NCBI RefSeq assembly: GCF_003671495.1
Contig: NZ_RCHN01000016.1
Location: forward strand, 1 to 64,000
Length of the DNA: 64,000 nucleotides
Reading direction: 5' to 3'
From: Ketobacter sp.
GTDB lineage: Bacteria; Pseudomonadota; Gammaproteobacteria; Pseudomonadales; Ketobacteraceae
The number at the start of each line of letters is the position of its first letter. Position 1 is the stretch's first letter. The position numbers were made by a program, and so were the translations under genes. Positions 1-8,301 of this stretch are shown piece after piece. The notes beneath the pieces are model-generated. The model did no database searches, was not told where the DNA came from, and saw only the letters and a program-made list of their open reading frames with translations.

Positions 1-119
1 CTAAAGCGTAGTTGTCGTCGTTTGCAACTATCATTTGCAGCACTTGAAGTACGTGTGTTGCTACCCACACGACATGCACCTAAGGGTTCGTAATCGACGT
101 CGAAGCCAATGTCGCCCCC
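1..119 (-). ncRNA. ssrA: tmRNA (ssrA), 5' portion, cut by window start
   Basis: Read on the minus strand from 119, the sequence opens with five G and carries the tmRNA 5' signature TTCGACG about 16 bases in, followed by GGTGCATG. The resume codon GCA lies at 25-23, and the tag reads GCA AAC GAC GAC AAC TAC GCT TTA, that is ANDDNYAL, the start of a Pseudomonas-type proteolysis tag. The rest of the tag, the pseudoknots and the 3' tRNA-like half lie outside the window. tmRNA works with SmpB, encoded at 1293-1769, to rescue ribosomes stalled on truncated mRNAs and to tag the nascent chain for proteolysis. The exact 5' end is inferred by comparison with known tmRNA starts. Confidence 0.95.
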
Positions 120-129
120 AGAATCTGCC

Positions 130-138
130 ATTATATCA
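130..138 (-). promoter_or_regulatory. Extended -10 promoter of ssrA
   Basis: On the minus strand the bases TGATATAAT (138 to 130) form a perfect extended -10 (TGnTATAAT) about ten bases upstream of the tmRNA 5' end. No good -35 is visible at 17 bp, which an extended -10 can compensate for. Confidence 0.55.
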
Positions 139-204
139 TCATAATGACACTTCGTATGACCAATTATTTATCGTAAAGTTCCATCATTAAATGAGGGGCA
201 GGCT

Positions 205-912
205 TTGTTTGAAAGTATTGATAATTATTGTGAGCGGGTCGGGGCAGCATTCTGGGCTGAACCGCTGAATGCGGTCACCAACCTGGCGTTCATACTCGCT
301 GCGTGGTTGGCGTGGAATATGATGCAACGCCTGTCGGCCCAGTCCACAGGGCACCGCTTTCTGATTGCGGTGCTGTTCAGTATCGGTGTCGGCAGCTTTC
401 TGTTTCACACCTTTGCCACCGGCTGGGCGGAGCTGGCGGACATCATCCCCATCCTGGTGTTTCAGACGGCTTTTCTCTGGCTGTACAGCCGTGAGGTCAT
501 CCAGCTCGGCCGTCCCTGGGCCGGGCTATTGATGGTGGCGTTCTTTGTGCTGGTGGTGGCCGGCTTTCAACTGAAAACCCTGCTTGGGCTGAGCCCGGAT
601 TCTCCGTCACCGGCGAACGGTTCGGAAATGTATGCCGGTGCGCTGGTGGGGGTGTTTACCCTGGCGTTGTATCACCTGCTGACCGATCGGGTAGGGCGCT
701 TTACTTTGTTGGGGGCGTTTGCTTTGTTTTGCCTGTCCCTTGGCTTTCGGACCCTGGACATGGCGTTTTGCTCAGTCTGGCCTGTGGGGACGCATTTCCT
801 GTGGCACCTGTGTAATGCCGCAGTGTTGTATCTCTCCATCAGGGCTTTGCTATTGAATAGCAGCGGAGAGCCATTGCCAGGGGAAGAATACCAGCGCCGG
901 GTAAGCGCATAG
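205..912 (+). CDS. Alkaline-ceramidase-like integral membrane hydrolase
   Basis: A 235-residue, very hydrophobic protein with about seven predicted membrane spans. The family motifs are all present: CERxGxxFWAEPLNAVTN at the N-terminus, Ser64-x3-His68, Asp79, and His197-x3-His201 near the C-terminus. Spacing matches the zinc site of alkaline ceramidases (the Ser/His/Asp/His/His set of human ACER3), so hydrolysis of an amide-linked lipid in the membrane is plausible, but the substrate is unknown. The start is TTG at 205, preceded by GAGGGGCAGG (about 193-202); no ATG fits better. The 3' end overlaps the convergent DoxX-like gene by 63 bp. Family assignment is confident; ceramidase activity is inference. 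Confidence 0.8.
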   Translation: MFESIDNYCERVGAAFWAEPLNAVTNLAFILAAWLAWNMMQRLSAQSTGHRFLIAVLFSIGVGSFLFHTFATGWAELADIIPILVFQTAFLWLYSREVIQLGRPWAGLLMVAFFVLVVAGFQLKTLLGLSPDSPSPANGSEMYAGALVGVFTLALYHLLTDRVGRFTLLGAFALFCLSLGFRTLDMAFCSVWPVGTHFLWHLCNAAVLYLSIRALLLNSSGEPLPGEEYQRRVSA

Positions 913-1230
913 CAGGAGAATCACCACCGTACCCCAGCCGAACACTGCAGGCCGTTTCACGAAATTGGTATAGGCCGCGCCCACCATCACGGCGCTGATC
1001 ACCAGCGCCCCCAAGCTGGCCCAGTGCGGCCACCACCAGACCAGTAACATGGCCGGTGCTGCGATCAGCTCCAGAACCCCCGCCAGAATCCGCAGCCAGT
1101 GCGGGTACTGAAACTTGTCGAACTCCTCGATCATGTGCGGATGGCCGCTGGCCTTCAGCCAGCCGGTTACCAGAAAAAATACCGCCAGAAGGGTTGCGAT
1201 GACTTGCGCACTCAGAATCATGTCGGACAC
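850..1230 (-). CDS. DoxX-like membrane protein
   Basis: A 126-residue protein with four hydrophobic segments and the DoxX-type layout: N-terminal span, KASGHPHMIEEFDKFQYP loop, a WLRILAGVLELIAAPAML span, then two further spans. Members are poorly characterised inner-membrane proteins, some linked to quinone or thiol redox partners. It is encoded convergently to the ceramidase-like gene, and its last 63 bp overlap that gene's 3' end. No specific function can be assigned. Confidence 0.7.
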   Translation of the reverse strand: MSDMILSAQVIATLLAVFFLVTGWLKASGHPHMIEEFDKFQYPHWLRILAGVLELIAAPAMLLVWWWPHWASLGALVISAVMVGAAYTNFVKRPAVFGWGTVVILLLCAYPALVFFPWQWLSAAIQ

Positions 1231-1292
1231 CGTTAAGTTGGGTGTCCACTGTAGCGTTGAAAGGCTATATGGTCAACTGCCGTTGACCGTAT

Positions 1293-1769
1293 TCAGCTGC
1301 TCTTGAGAACCCGGCTCTTTTCCCGGTTCCAGTCGCGATCTTTTTCGGTGGCGCGCTTGTCGTGCAGCTTTTTACCTTTGGCCAGTGCGATTTCACATTT
1401 CACCACCCCGTTTTTCCAGTACAGGGCCAGGGGCACACAGGTGAGCTGTTTTTTGGTGATGGCGCTAAAGATGCGGCCCAATTCACTTCTGTGCAACAGC
1501 AGTTTGCGGGTGCGGGTGGGGTCCGGCACAAAGTGGGTGGACACCGTCGACAGCGGGGATATGTGGCAGCCAAACAAAAACGCTTCGCCGTCCTTCATGA
1601 GCACGTAGCTGTCCATGAAGTTGACTTTCCCTTCCCGCAGGCTTTTCACTTCCCAGCCTTCCAGTGCCAGGCCGGCTTCAAAGCGGGTTTCCAGGAAGAA
1701 TTCGTGCTTGGCTTTCTTGTTGAGGGCGATGGTGGAGCCGCCGCCGGATTTTTTGTTGGCTTTCGACAT
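1293..1769 (-). CDS. smpB: SsrA-binding protein SmpB
   Basis: A 158-residue protein (family about 160) that binds the tRNA-like domain of tmRNA and places it in the empty A site of stalled ribosomes. The conserved OB-fold segment [17 protein letters not shown] and the C-terminal decoding tail [14 protein letters not shown], which probes the mRNA channel, are both intact. Its partner ssrA lies about 1.2 kb away on the same strand. In many relatives smpB is followed divergently by ratA-rnfH-bamE; here a sodium symporter takes the ratA place. Confidence 0.97.
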   Translation of the reverse strand: MSKANKKSGGGSTIALNKKAKHEFFLETRFEAGLALEGWEVKSLREGKVNFMDSYVLMKDGEAFLFGCHISPLSTVSTHFVPDPTRTRKLLLHRSELGRIFSAITKKQLTCVPLALYWKNGVVKCEIALAKGKKLHDKRATEKDRDWNREKSRVLKSS

Positions 1770-1970
1770 AGTTTCCGCGCTGATGTATCCAGTTCTCCGG
1801 AATGGACCGGGCCGCTAAGTATAGGGCTTTTGGCATTCAAAACCAAAAACAGCCTGCGTTGTTTTGACAGTCTGCAAAAACGCTAGGAAAATGACCTTTG
1901 CGCTGGGGGTGTTATTAGGGCGCGCCTGCTTATTACAATTCCGATAATCGCTTCGCATAAAGGACTGCCT

Positions 1971-3326
1971 ATGTCAGAGCAGCAATCAATTCATGGTATC
2001 TGGACCAAACGCTGGACCTTTGTGCTGGCGGCCACCGGCTCCGCAGTGGGGTTGGGCAATATCTGGAAGTTTCCTTATATGGCAGGTGAGAACGGCGGTG
2101 GTGCATTCGTCCTGATCTATCTGTGTTTTATTGCTGCGATCGGTATCCCGGTGATGCTGGCGGAAATCCTGTTGGGGCGCCGCGGTCGCGCCAGCCCGAT
2201 TAACAGTATGCACAAGCTGGCGGACGAGGCTCAGGCCACGCCATTCTGGGGCGGGATTGGTTGGCTTGGTGCCGTGGCCGGAATGCTGATTCTGTCTTTC
2301 TACAGTGTGGTGGCCGGTTGGGCGGTATCTTATGTGTACCTGATGGCCAGCGGTACGTTCACCGGCCAGGAAGCGGAGGTGATCAGCGGTGAATTCGGCA
2401 ATCTGGTGAGTGACCCCGCCAAATTGGTGGACTGGCACACGGTGTTCATTGCCATGACAGTGGTGGTGGTGGCCAATGGTATCCATAAAGGGTTGGAGAT
2501 GGCCGTCCAGCTGCTGATGCCGCTGCTGTTCATCATGCTGCTGCTTCTGCTGGGGTATTCCATGACCCAGGAGGCCTTTACCGACAGCCTGCGCTTTCTG
2601 TTCAAGGTGGATTTCGGCAAGTTGACAGAAGAGGCCGTACTCAGTGCCCTCGGTCATTCTTTCTTTACCCTGAGCCTGGGAATGGGTGCCATCATGGCCT
2701 ATGGCGCCTATATGTCGCGCCAGCAGAGCCTGGCTGCAACGGTCGTCACCGTGGGGGTGCTGGATACCCTGGTGGCCATTGTGGCGGGGATGGTGATCTT
2801 CACCATCGTGTTTGCCAATGGTTTGGAGCCGGGAGCCGGACCTTCCCTCATGTTCCAGACTCTACCCATTGCCTTCAGCCAGATGCCCGGTGGCGTGGTG
2901 CTGGGCACCATGTTCTTTGTGCTGGTGGTGGCGGCGGCCTGGAGTTCTGCTATTTCGCTGGCGGAACCGGCTGTGGCCTGGGCGGTGGAAACCCTGGGCA
3001 TGAACCGCGGAGTGGCGGCGTTGATCGTGGGGGTGGTTGCCTGGGTGTTGGGCGTGGCCTGCGCGCTTTCCCTGAACATTTGGTCTGATGTGAAGATCTT
3101 CGATGAGACCATATTTGATTTTCTGGATAAGCTCACCACCAATATAATGTTGCCGCTGGGTGGCCTGCTGATTTGTATCTTCGTGGCTTGGGTGATGGAT
3201 CGCGCCATTGTGCGCAAGGAAGTGGATATCGATCATCCCACTATTTACAAAATCTGGTTCTTCCTGGTGCGTTTTGTGTCGCCGGTGGGCGTAGCCGTGG
3301 TGATGCTCAACAAGCTGATGGAATAA
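1971..3326 (+). CDS. Neurotransmitter:sodium symporter (NSS/SNF) family transporter
   Basis: A 451-residue membrane protein with 11-12 spans. The unwound first helix that binds sodium and substrate is clear at residues 18-37 (TGSAVGLGNIWKFPYMAGEN), followed by GGGAFVLIY. This is the LeuT/MhsT/Tyt1 fold, which imports amino acids or related amines using the sodium gradient. The length suits the short bacterial subgroup. The ATG at 1971 has AAGGA about 6 bases upstream. rnfH starts two bases after the stop, so the two are probably co-transcribed. The substrate cannot be read from the sequence. Confidence 0.92.
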   Translation: MSEQQSIHGIWTKRWTFVLAATGSAVGLGNIWKFPYMAGENGGGAFVLIYLCFIAAIGIPVMLAEILLGRRGRASPINSMHKLADEAQATPFWGGIGWLGAVAGMLILSFYSVVAGWAVSYVYLMASGTFTGQEAEVISGEFGNLVSDPAKLVDWHTVFIAMTVVVVANGIHKGLEMAVQLLMPLLFIMLLLLLGYSMTQEAFTDSLRFLFKVDFGKLTEEAVLSALGHSFFTLSLGMGAIMAYGAYMSRQQSLAATVVTVGVLDTLVAIVAGMVIFTIVFANGLEPGAGPSLMFQTLPIAFSQMPGGVVLGTMFFVLVVAAAWSSAISLAEPAVAWAVETLGMNRGVAALIVGVVAWVLGVACALSLNIWSDVKIFDETIFDFLDKLTTNIMLPLGGLLICIFVAWVMDRAIVRKEVDIDHPTIYKIWFFLVRFVSPVGVAVVMLNKLME

Positions 3327-3327
3327 A

Positions 3328-3633
3328 ATGAGTGACGTAATGATTCAAGTGGAAGTGGCTTATGCTTTGCCTGAAAAGCAGATGATTATCCCGCTCACGG
3401 TGAAAAAGGGCACCACCATGTTCGATGCGGTGGTGCAATCCGGTATTGCGGACAAGTTTGAGGGCCTGGATATCAACAGCATCCCCATGGGGGTGTTCGG
3501 CAAGGCGGAACGCAAACCGAAGGAGCGGGTGTTGGAAGAAGGGGAGCGGGTGGAACTCTATCGGCCCCTGATTGCCGACCCCAAGGAAGTCCGCAAGAAG
3601 CGGGCCGCCAAAAAAGCGGCCGGCGAGGAATAG
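3328..3633 (+). CDS. rnfH: RnfH family ubiquitin-like protein
   Basis: A 101-residue RnfH/RatB (UPF0125) protein with a beta-grasp fold: IQVEVAYALPEKQMIIPLTV, then VQSGI, GVFGK and VELYRPLIADPKEVRKKRA. The tail is basic. The family is usually encoded between ratA and bamE; its biochemical role is unclear. Here it immediately follows the NSS transporter and converges on bamE. No RatA toxin/START-like gene is present next to it. Confidence 0.9.
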   Translation: MSDVMIQVEVAYALPEKQMIIPLTVKKGTTMFDAVVQSGIADKFEGLDINSIPMGVFGKAERKPKERVLEEGERVELYRPLIADPKEVRKKRAAKKAAGEE

Positions 3634-3661
3634 CAATAGCGGATTACTGGGGGGCGCTGGC

Positions 3662-4150
3662 TCAGGTTTCGGTGCTTGGCGCCGGCTCAGTGGTTTCCTT
3701 CTGGGGGGCGTTCTCAGGCTCTCCGGCGGGCGTTGGCTGCGTGGGCAGCTCGATACCCATTTGTTTCAGCAGATCGTTGCGTAACGCTTCCGGGTCTTTG
3801 TAGCGGCTGGTATCTATCTTCGCCAGGCGTTCGTTCTCAAAAAACAAGGTGAGCTGGTTTTGCACCAGAATGCCTTTGCCGGTCTCCAGGCTGTACATGT
3901 AGTCCCAACGGTTCGGGTGGAACGTGTCCGCAATCATCGGCGAGCCCATCACATACTCCACCTGCCGGGGAGTCATGCCCACGCGGAGTTTGTCCAGCAT
4001 TTCCTTGGTGATCAGGTTGCCCTGGCCCACGTCAATGCGGAACACACCCGGGAAGCGCAGGGAGCTGCAGCCGGTCATGGCCACAGCAACGACTATAATC
4101 AGTAAAGCAGCTGGCTTGCTGCGGCGGAAAGCATTCAACAAGTTTTGCAT
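3662..4150 (-). CDS. bamE: Outer membrane assembly lipoprotein BamE (SmpA/OmlA)
   Basis: A 162-residue lipoprotein of the BAM complex, which inserts beta-barrel proteins into the outer membrane. The signal peptide ends in a lipobox (MTGC, Cys28), followed by the SmpA/OmlA domain with KLRVGMTPRQVEYVMGSP and the segment NRWDYMY. The C-terminus has an extra Pro/Glu/Thr-rich tail of about 45 residues, longer than in E. coli (113 residues). The start at 4150 gives a normal signal peptide; an upstream in-frame ATG at 4192 would add 14 residues, including a cysteine, before it and is less likely. Divergent from fur, with 90 bp between starts. Confidence 0.92.
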   Translation of the reverse strand: MQNLLNAFRRSKPAALLIIVVAVAMTGCSSLRFPGVFRIDVGQGNLITKEMLDKLRVGMTPRQVEYVMGSPMIADTFHPNRWDYMYSLETGKGILVQNQLTLFFENERLAKIDTSRYKDPEALRNDLLKQMGIELPTQPTPAGEPENAPQKETTEPAPSTET

Positions 4151-4201
4151 CTGGTATTGTTTTCCACTATCTTCGCAAAAAACGGACATCATACAGGTAA
4201 C

Positions 4202-4221
4202 CCGGTTTCTTTAGAAACCGG
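4202..4221. promoter_or_regulatory. Palindrome in the fur leader
   Basis: CCGGTTTCTTTAGAAACCGG has nine-base arms around a central TT. It ends 19 bp before the fur ATG, between divergent bamE and fur. It could be an operator or a leader hairpin. It does not resemble a classical Fur box. Confidence 0.5.
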
Positions 4222-4240
4222 AAAACGAAGAAAGATCCCT

Positions 4241-4648
4241 ATGACAAATGAAAATCAGGAATTGCGCAAGGCCGGCCTGAAAGTCACCTTGCCCCGCGTC
4301 AAAATCCTGCAGATCCTGGAAGCTTCAGACAGCCATCACATGAGTGCGGAAGACGTCTATAAGGCGTTGCTGGATGCCGGTGATGACGTCGGACTGGCGA
4401 CGGTTTATCGGGTTTTGACCCAGTTTGAAAGCGCCGGCCTGGTCAGTCGCCTGAACTTCGACGGTGGCCATGCAGTGTTCGAACTGGATAAAGGCGATCA
4501 CCATGACCACATGGTGTGTGTGGATTCGGGCAAGGTCATCGAGTTTGTTGACACTGAGATCGAAGCGTTGCAGCACGCCATAGCCGCCAAGCACGGCTTT
4601 GAACTGGTGGACCATAATCTCGTGCTGTATGTGAAACCGAAAAAATAG
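4241..4648 (+). CDS. fur: Ferric uptake regulator Fur
   Basis: A 135-residue iron-responsive repressor with an N-terminal winged helix (LPRVKILQILE; DVGLATVYRVLTQFESAGLV) and the metal-binding HHDH at 87-90. Only one cysteine of the E. coli CxxC remains (Cys93; position 96 is Ser), and the C-terminal cysteine-rich tail is absent. This matches Pseudomonas-type Fur, which lacks that structural zinc site. The start at 4241 has GAAG about 10 bases upstream; an in-frame codon at 4145 would add 32 unrelated residues. Its 3' end faces recN across a hairpin. Confidence 0.97.
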   Translation: MTNENQELRKAGLKVTLPRVKILQILEASDSHHMSAEDVYKALLDAGDDVGLATVYRVLTQFESAGLVSRLNFDGGHAVFELDKGDHHDHMVCVDSGKVIEFVDTEIEALQHAIAAKHGFELVDHNLVLYVKPKK

Positions 4649-4660
4649 GCCAGTGTGCCG

Positions 4661-4693
4661 ATTGAGGAAAGCCTAGGTCTGGCTTTCCTCGAT
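4661..4693. terminator. Hairpin between convergent fur and recN
   Basis: Arms GAGGAAAGCC (4664-4673) and GGCTTTCCTC (4681-4690), extended by three more pairs outside, enclose a 7-base loop. The structure includes the recN stop codon. There is no clear T tract on either side, so it may act as a bidirectional terminator or simply stabilise the 3' ends. Confidence 0.45.
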
Positions 4694-6343
4694 CAGTTCC
4701 TTTGCATGGGCCAGGGTCTGGTCTGTGATCTTCAAGCCCCCCAGCATGCGGGCAATTTCCGCTACTTTTTCATCCTGTGACAGCTCTGCGATATCCGTAT
4801 GGGTCTGGTTGCGGCTGGTTTGCTTGTTGACATGCAGGTGGGTGTGACCCTGGGCCGCTACCTGGGGCAGGTGGGTTACGCACATTACCTGGTTGTCGGT
4901 GCCCAGTTCCCGCAACAGGCGGCCGACGATCTGGGCCACTGCCCCCCCGATTCCCACGTCCACCTCATCGAATACGAGGGTGGCCACATTGGTTTTGGCG
5001 GCGCAGGCCACCTGAATGGCCAGGCTGATGCGGGACAGCTCCCCCCCGGAGGCCACCTTGTTGAGCGGCTTGGCGGGTTGGCCGGGGTTGGTGCGTACAA
5101 TGAATTCAACCACTTCCAGTCCGTGGGCGTTGTACTGTTCCTCACCCAGGGGCTGCAGGTCCACCTGAAACTCTGCACCGGGCATGCCCAGGGGTTGTAC
5201 TTTCTCCGTGATCAGCTTGCTCAGTTTGCGGGCTTCCCTGGCGCGGCCTTTGGACAGCTTTTCCGCGGCTTTCAAGTAGTCCTCGCGGGCGTTCTGGGCC
5301 GCTTTTTCCAATTTGGCCAGTTTTTCGTCGCCACCGTCGATGGCGTCCAGCTCTGTCTGCAGCTCTTGCCACAGATCCGCCAGTTGGTGGGGGTCCACCC
5401 GGTGTTTGCGGGCCAGGTGAAAGTAGCCGGAGACCCGGTTATCCAGTTCCTGGTAGCGCTCCGGATCAAGGTCCAGGCCGTCCAGGTAGTGGCGCAGGCT
5501 GGAGCCGGCTTCGTCCAGTTGGATGCGCGCGCTGTCCACCATTTCCACCACATCCTTAAGGCCGGGGTCTTCCTCCAGCATGTCCTTTAATAGCTGCAGA
5601 ATGGCATGGGCCTGGTCCAGCACAGTGCTGTCCCCTTCGCACAGGCCGGTCAGCGCCTGTTGCCCCCGGCTGAGGAGGGATTCCACGTTGGAGAGCTTCT
5701 TGTGCTCCGCTTCCAGTTCCGCCAGTTCCCCCGGTTGCGGTTTCAGTTCGTCCAGTTCGTTGATCTGGAAACGCAGCAAATCCGCCCGGTCCTGCATTTC
5801 CTTGGCGTGGTCGCGAAAATGTTCATAGGCCTGCAGTTCCTTCTGCCAGTGACGAAAGGCCTCGGACACCGATTTGGCCAGGTCATTGAGGCCGGCGAAC
5901 TCATCCAGCAGGGCCCGGTGGGTGTCTTTCTTCAGCAGGGCCTGGTGTTCATGCTGTCCGTGAATGCTTACTAACATTTCACCCAGTTCCTTCAGGCTTT
6001 GAACCGGGGAGGGCGTGCCGTTGATGTAGGCGCGGCTGCGACCGTCGGCAGACACTACTCTGCGCAGGATGCACTCGTGGTCGGCGTCCAGGTCCCGGGA
6101 TTGCAGCCAGGCTCGGGCGTCGGGATTGTTGTGGACATCAAACGTGGCCAGGATCTCGGCTTTGTCCGCCCCGTGGCGTACCGAACCGGATTCTGCCCGG
6201 TCCCCCAGGGCCAGCCCCAGGGCATCAATCATGATGGACTTGCCGGCGCCGGTTTCCCCGGTGATCACCGTCAGTTTGTTGGGGATGTCCAGATCCAGCT
6301 GTTCGACAATGGCAAAGTTGCTGATATTGATGTGTGTGAGCAT
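4673..6343 (-). CDS. recN: DNA repair protein RecN
   Basis: A 556-residue SMC-like ATPase (E. coli 553) acting in double-strand-break repair. Walker A GETGAGKS is at 29-36, a long central coiled coil rich in Glu/Leu/Gln follows, and near the C-terminus are the ABC signature ASGGELSRISLAIQ and Walker B LVFDEVDVGIGG. The start at 6343 (MLTHINISNFAIVEQL) is the normal family N-terminus; the reading frame stays open for another 106 codons upstream but this is not conserved-looking. It is divergent from hrcA. No clear LexA box (CTGTN8ACAG) was seen in the short upstream region. Confidence 0.97.
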   Translation of the reverse strand: MLTHINISNFAIVEQLDLDIPNKLTVITGETGAGKSIMIDALGLALGDRAESGSVRHGADKAEILATFDVHNNPDARAWLQSRDLDADHECILRRVVSADGRSRAYINGTPSPVQSLKELGEMLVSIHGQHEHQALLKKDTHRALLDEFAGLNDLAKSVSEAFRHWQKELQAYEHFRDHAKEMQDRADLLRFQINELDELKPQPGELAELEAEHKKLSNVESLLSRGQQALTGLCEGDSTVLDQAHAILQLLKDMLEEDPGLKDVVEMVDSARIQLDEAGSSLRHYLDGLDLDPERYQELDNRVSGYFHLARKHRVDPHQLADLWQELQTELDAIDGGDEKLAKLEKAAQNAREDYLKAAEKLSKGRAREARKLSKLITEKVQPLGMPGAEFQVDLQPLGEEQYNAHGLEVVEFIVRTNPGQPAKPLNKVASGGELSRISLAIQVACAAKTNVATLVFDEVDVGIGGAVAQIVGRLLRELGTDNQVMCVTHLPQVAAQGHTHLHVNKQTSRNQTHTDIAELSQDEKVAEIARMLGGLKITDQTLAHAKELIEESQT

Positions 6344-6408
6344 AAGGGGGTCGGGATCGCGCCTGGTTGATCGTGTTGAAGTGCTCCCATAATAGGGAAA
6401 TTGGTGGC

Positions 6409-6438
6409 TTGTCGCCATCGGGAAAGCCGCGCTAGAAT
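6409..6438 (+). promoter_or_regulatory. Candidate sigma-70 promoter of hrcA
   Basis: TTGTCG (6409-6414), 18 bp spacer, TAGAAT (6433-6438), giving a start near 6445, about 34 bases before the hrcA ATG. Matches are 4/6 and 5/6. No CIRCE element overlaps it. Confidence 0.4.
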
Positions 6439-6478
6439 CAAAAAACGTACGAATTTTCAAACATCTGACAGAGTGGCC

Positions 6479-7510
6479 ATGAGACCGAAGATTGACAGGG
6501 CAGAAGAGGTGTTGAAGGCGCTGGTGGAGCGCTACATCCAGGATGGCGAGCCGGTGGGCTCCAAGGCCATTGCCCAGTCCATGGTCAACTCTGCCAGCCC
6601 GGCCACCATCCGCAATGTGATGGCCCAGCTGGAACAGCGCGGGTTGATCCACTCTCCCCACACGTCCGCCGGCCGGGTGCCCACGCCGCTGGGGTATCGT
6701 ATGTTCGTGGACACTCTGCTGACGGTGTCCTCACCCGGCAAGGAAAACGTGGACCGGGTGCGGCAACGATTATTGCCGGATAAAACGCCTCAGGAATTGA
6801 TGGAAGAGGCCTCGGAGGTGTTGTCAGATCTTACCTCCATGGCGGGCATTGTGATGGTGCCGAAAAGTGACCGGTCCAGCCTGCGCCAGGTGGAGTTCCT
6901 GCCCCTGGAAGGCAAGCGGGTGCTGGTGATTCTGGTGCTCAACGACCGGGAGGTGCAGAACCGCATCATCACCACCAACCGCCGCTACAGCGAGTCCGAG
7001 TTACAACAGGCCGCCAATTACCTGAACCAGCATTTTATCGGCAATCCGTTGGGGGCTATTCGCGAGCGCTTGCTGAAAGCCATGCAGGATGACAAAACCC
7101 ACATGGATTCCCTGATGCAGACGGTGATTGAAGTGGCCTCCCAGAGCTTTCAGCCCAGCCCCCAGCCGGATTGCGTGGTGTCCGGCCAGTCCAACCTGCT
7201 GACCATGGCGGATGAGCGGGGTTTAGATCGGTTGCGGGAGTTGTTTGATGCCTTCCAGCGCAAGCGCGATCTGCTGGATCTGATGGATCATTGCGTCAAC
7301 GCCGATGGGATCCAGATTTATATCGGCCAGGAATCCGGCTATGAAATGCTGGATCAGTGCAGCCTGATTTCCTCCACGTACGGCACTGAGGATGAGGTGC
7401 TGGGGGTGTTGGCGGTGATTGGCCCTACCCGCATGCCCTACCAGAAAGTCATTCCCATGGTTGATTTAACAGCAAAAATTCTCTCTGCGGCCTTGAAGCC
7501 TGCCAGTTAA
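6479..7510 (+). CDS. hrcA: Heat-inducible transcription repressor HrcA
   Basis: A 343-residue HrcA: N-terminal winged helix ([51 protein letters not shown]) and a C-terminal GAF-like regulatory region ending [21 protein letters not shown]. HrcA classically binds CIRCE operators and is kept active by GroEL. The ATG at 6479 was chosen because it starts the conserved [12 protein letters not shown]. It lies upstream of grpE-dnaK-dnaJ; the grpE sigma-32 promoter sits inside its last codons. No full CIRCE was found upstream of hrcA, grpE or dnaK, so its target here is uncertain and may be groESL elsewhere. Confidence 0.95.
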   Translation: MRPKIDRAEEVLKALVERYIQDGEPVGSKAIAQSMVNSASPATIRNVMAQLEQRGLIHSPHTSAGRVPTPLGYRMFVDTLLTVSSPGKENVDRVRQRLLPDKTPQELMEEASEVLSDLTSMAGIVMVPKSDRSSLRQVEFLPLEGKRVLVILVLNDREVQNRIITTNRRYSESELQQAANYLNQHFIGNPLGAIRERLLKAMQDDKTHMDSLMQTVIEVASQSFQPSPQPDCVVSGQSNLLTMADERGLDRLRELFDAFQRKRDLLDLMDHCVNADGIQIYIGQESGYEMLDQCSLISSTYGTEDEVLGVLAVIGPTRMPYQKVIPMVDLTAKILSAALKPAS

Positions 7511-7520
7511 CCCCCATATA
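7492..7520 (+). promoter_or_regulatory. Sigma-32 heat-shock promoter of grpE
   Basis: CTTGAA (7492-7497), 14 bp spacer, CCCCATATA (7512-7520) is a near-perfect sigma-32 promoter. The -35 lies inside the end of hrcA and the -10 just past its stop codon. Confidence 0.88.
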
Positions 7521-7598
7521 GCCTTCAAATTTTTCAGAGAACCTCGCCCTCGATTCAGAGGGGTTTGGGTAAGTATTTGTTTTATTTGGAGAATGTGT

Positions 7599-8195
7599 AT
7601 GTCCAACGAAGAAGCGACGCGCCCGCCGGAAGAAGAGCAACACGCCCAGGGTGTGGAGCAGGAGGCTGTTGAACAGGCCCCTGCAGCGGAACCGGCGGCT
7701 GAAAATCTGGAGGCGCCCTCGGTGGAATCCCTGTTGGCAGAGGTGGCGGAGCTGCAGGCCAAGGTCACAGAGCAGAACGATTCTGTGCTGCGTGCGCAAG
7801 CGGAAGTGCAAAACATCCGTCGCCGCTCCGAGCGGGATGTGGAAAACGCCCACAAGTTCGCCCTGGACAAGTTTTCCTCCGACCTGCTGCCCATTATCGA
7901 CAGCCTGGAGCGTGCCCTGGACGCTGCGGAAAGTCTGGAAAATGAAGCCGTTACCGCCATGCGTGATGGTGTCGAGCTGACCCTGAAGATGTTCGTGGAT
8001 ACCCTGGCCAAGCACGGTATCGAGCAGCTGAATCCGGTGGGGGAGCCCTTCAATCCGGAATTTCACCAGGCCATGTCCATGGTGCCCAACCCGGATATGG
8101 AGCCCAATTCCGTGATGGCCGTCATGCAGAAGGGGTATGTGTTGAAAGGCCGCCTGGTGCGCCCCGCCATGGTGGTGGTGTCGAAAGCACCCTGA
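7599..8195 (+). CDS. grpE: Nucleotide exchange factor GrpE
   Basis: A 198-residue co-chaperone that releases ADP from DnaK. An acidic N-terminal tail ([11 protein letters not shown]) is followed by a long coiled coil (about 45-110) and the C-terminal beta domain with NPEFHQAMS and [11 protein letters not shown]. Two ATGs are possible, at 7593 and 7599; the GGAG at 7588-7591 is correctly spaced only for 7599. Transcribed from the sigma-32 promoter upstream. Confidence 0.96.
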   Translation: MSNEEATRPPEEEQHAQGVEQEAVEQAPAAEPAAENLEAPSVESLLAEVAELQAKVTEQNDSVLRAQAEVQNIRRRSERDVENAHKFALDKFSSDLLPIIDSLERALDAAESLENEAVTAMRDGVELTLKMFVDTLAKHGIEQLNPVGEPFNPEFHQAMSMVPNPDMEPNSVMAVMQKGYVLKGRLVRPAMVVVSKAP

Positions 8196-8258
8196 CCCCA
8201 GAACCCCGATGTCGCTAAATGGGGCGCGAAGAAATTGCGGCTTATTCCTGAATAAGCA

Positions 8259-8287
8259 CTTGAATTGAGGGGTGAAGGCCCCATTTA
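8259..8287 (+). promoter_or_regulatory. Sigma-32 heat-shock promoter of dnaK
   Basis: CTTGAA (8259-8264), 14 bp spacer, CCCCATTTA (8279-8287). The predicted start is near 8294, leaving a leader of about 100 bases before dnaK. Confidence 0.9.
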
Positions 8288-8301
8288 GGTAACCAGACAA
8301 C

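Noticed and set aside
4145..4240. 32-residue N-terminal extension of Fur
   Set aside because: Overlaps the bamE start and the palindrome; no family similarity.
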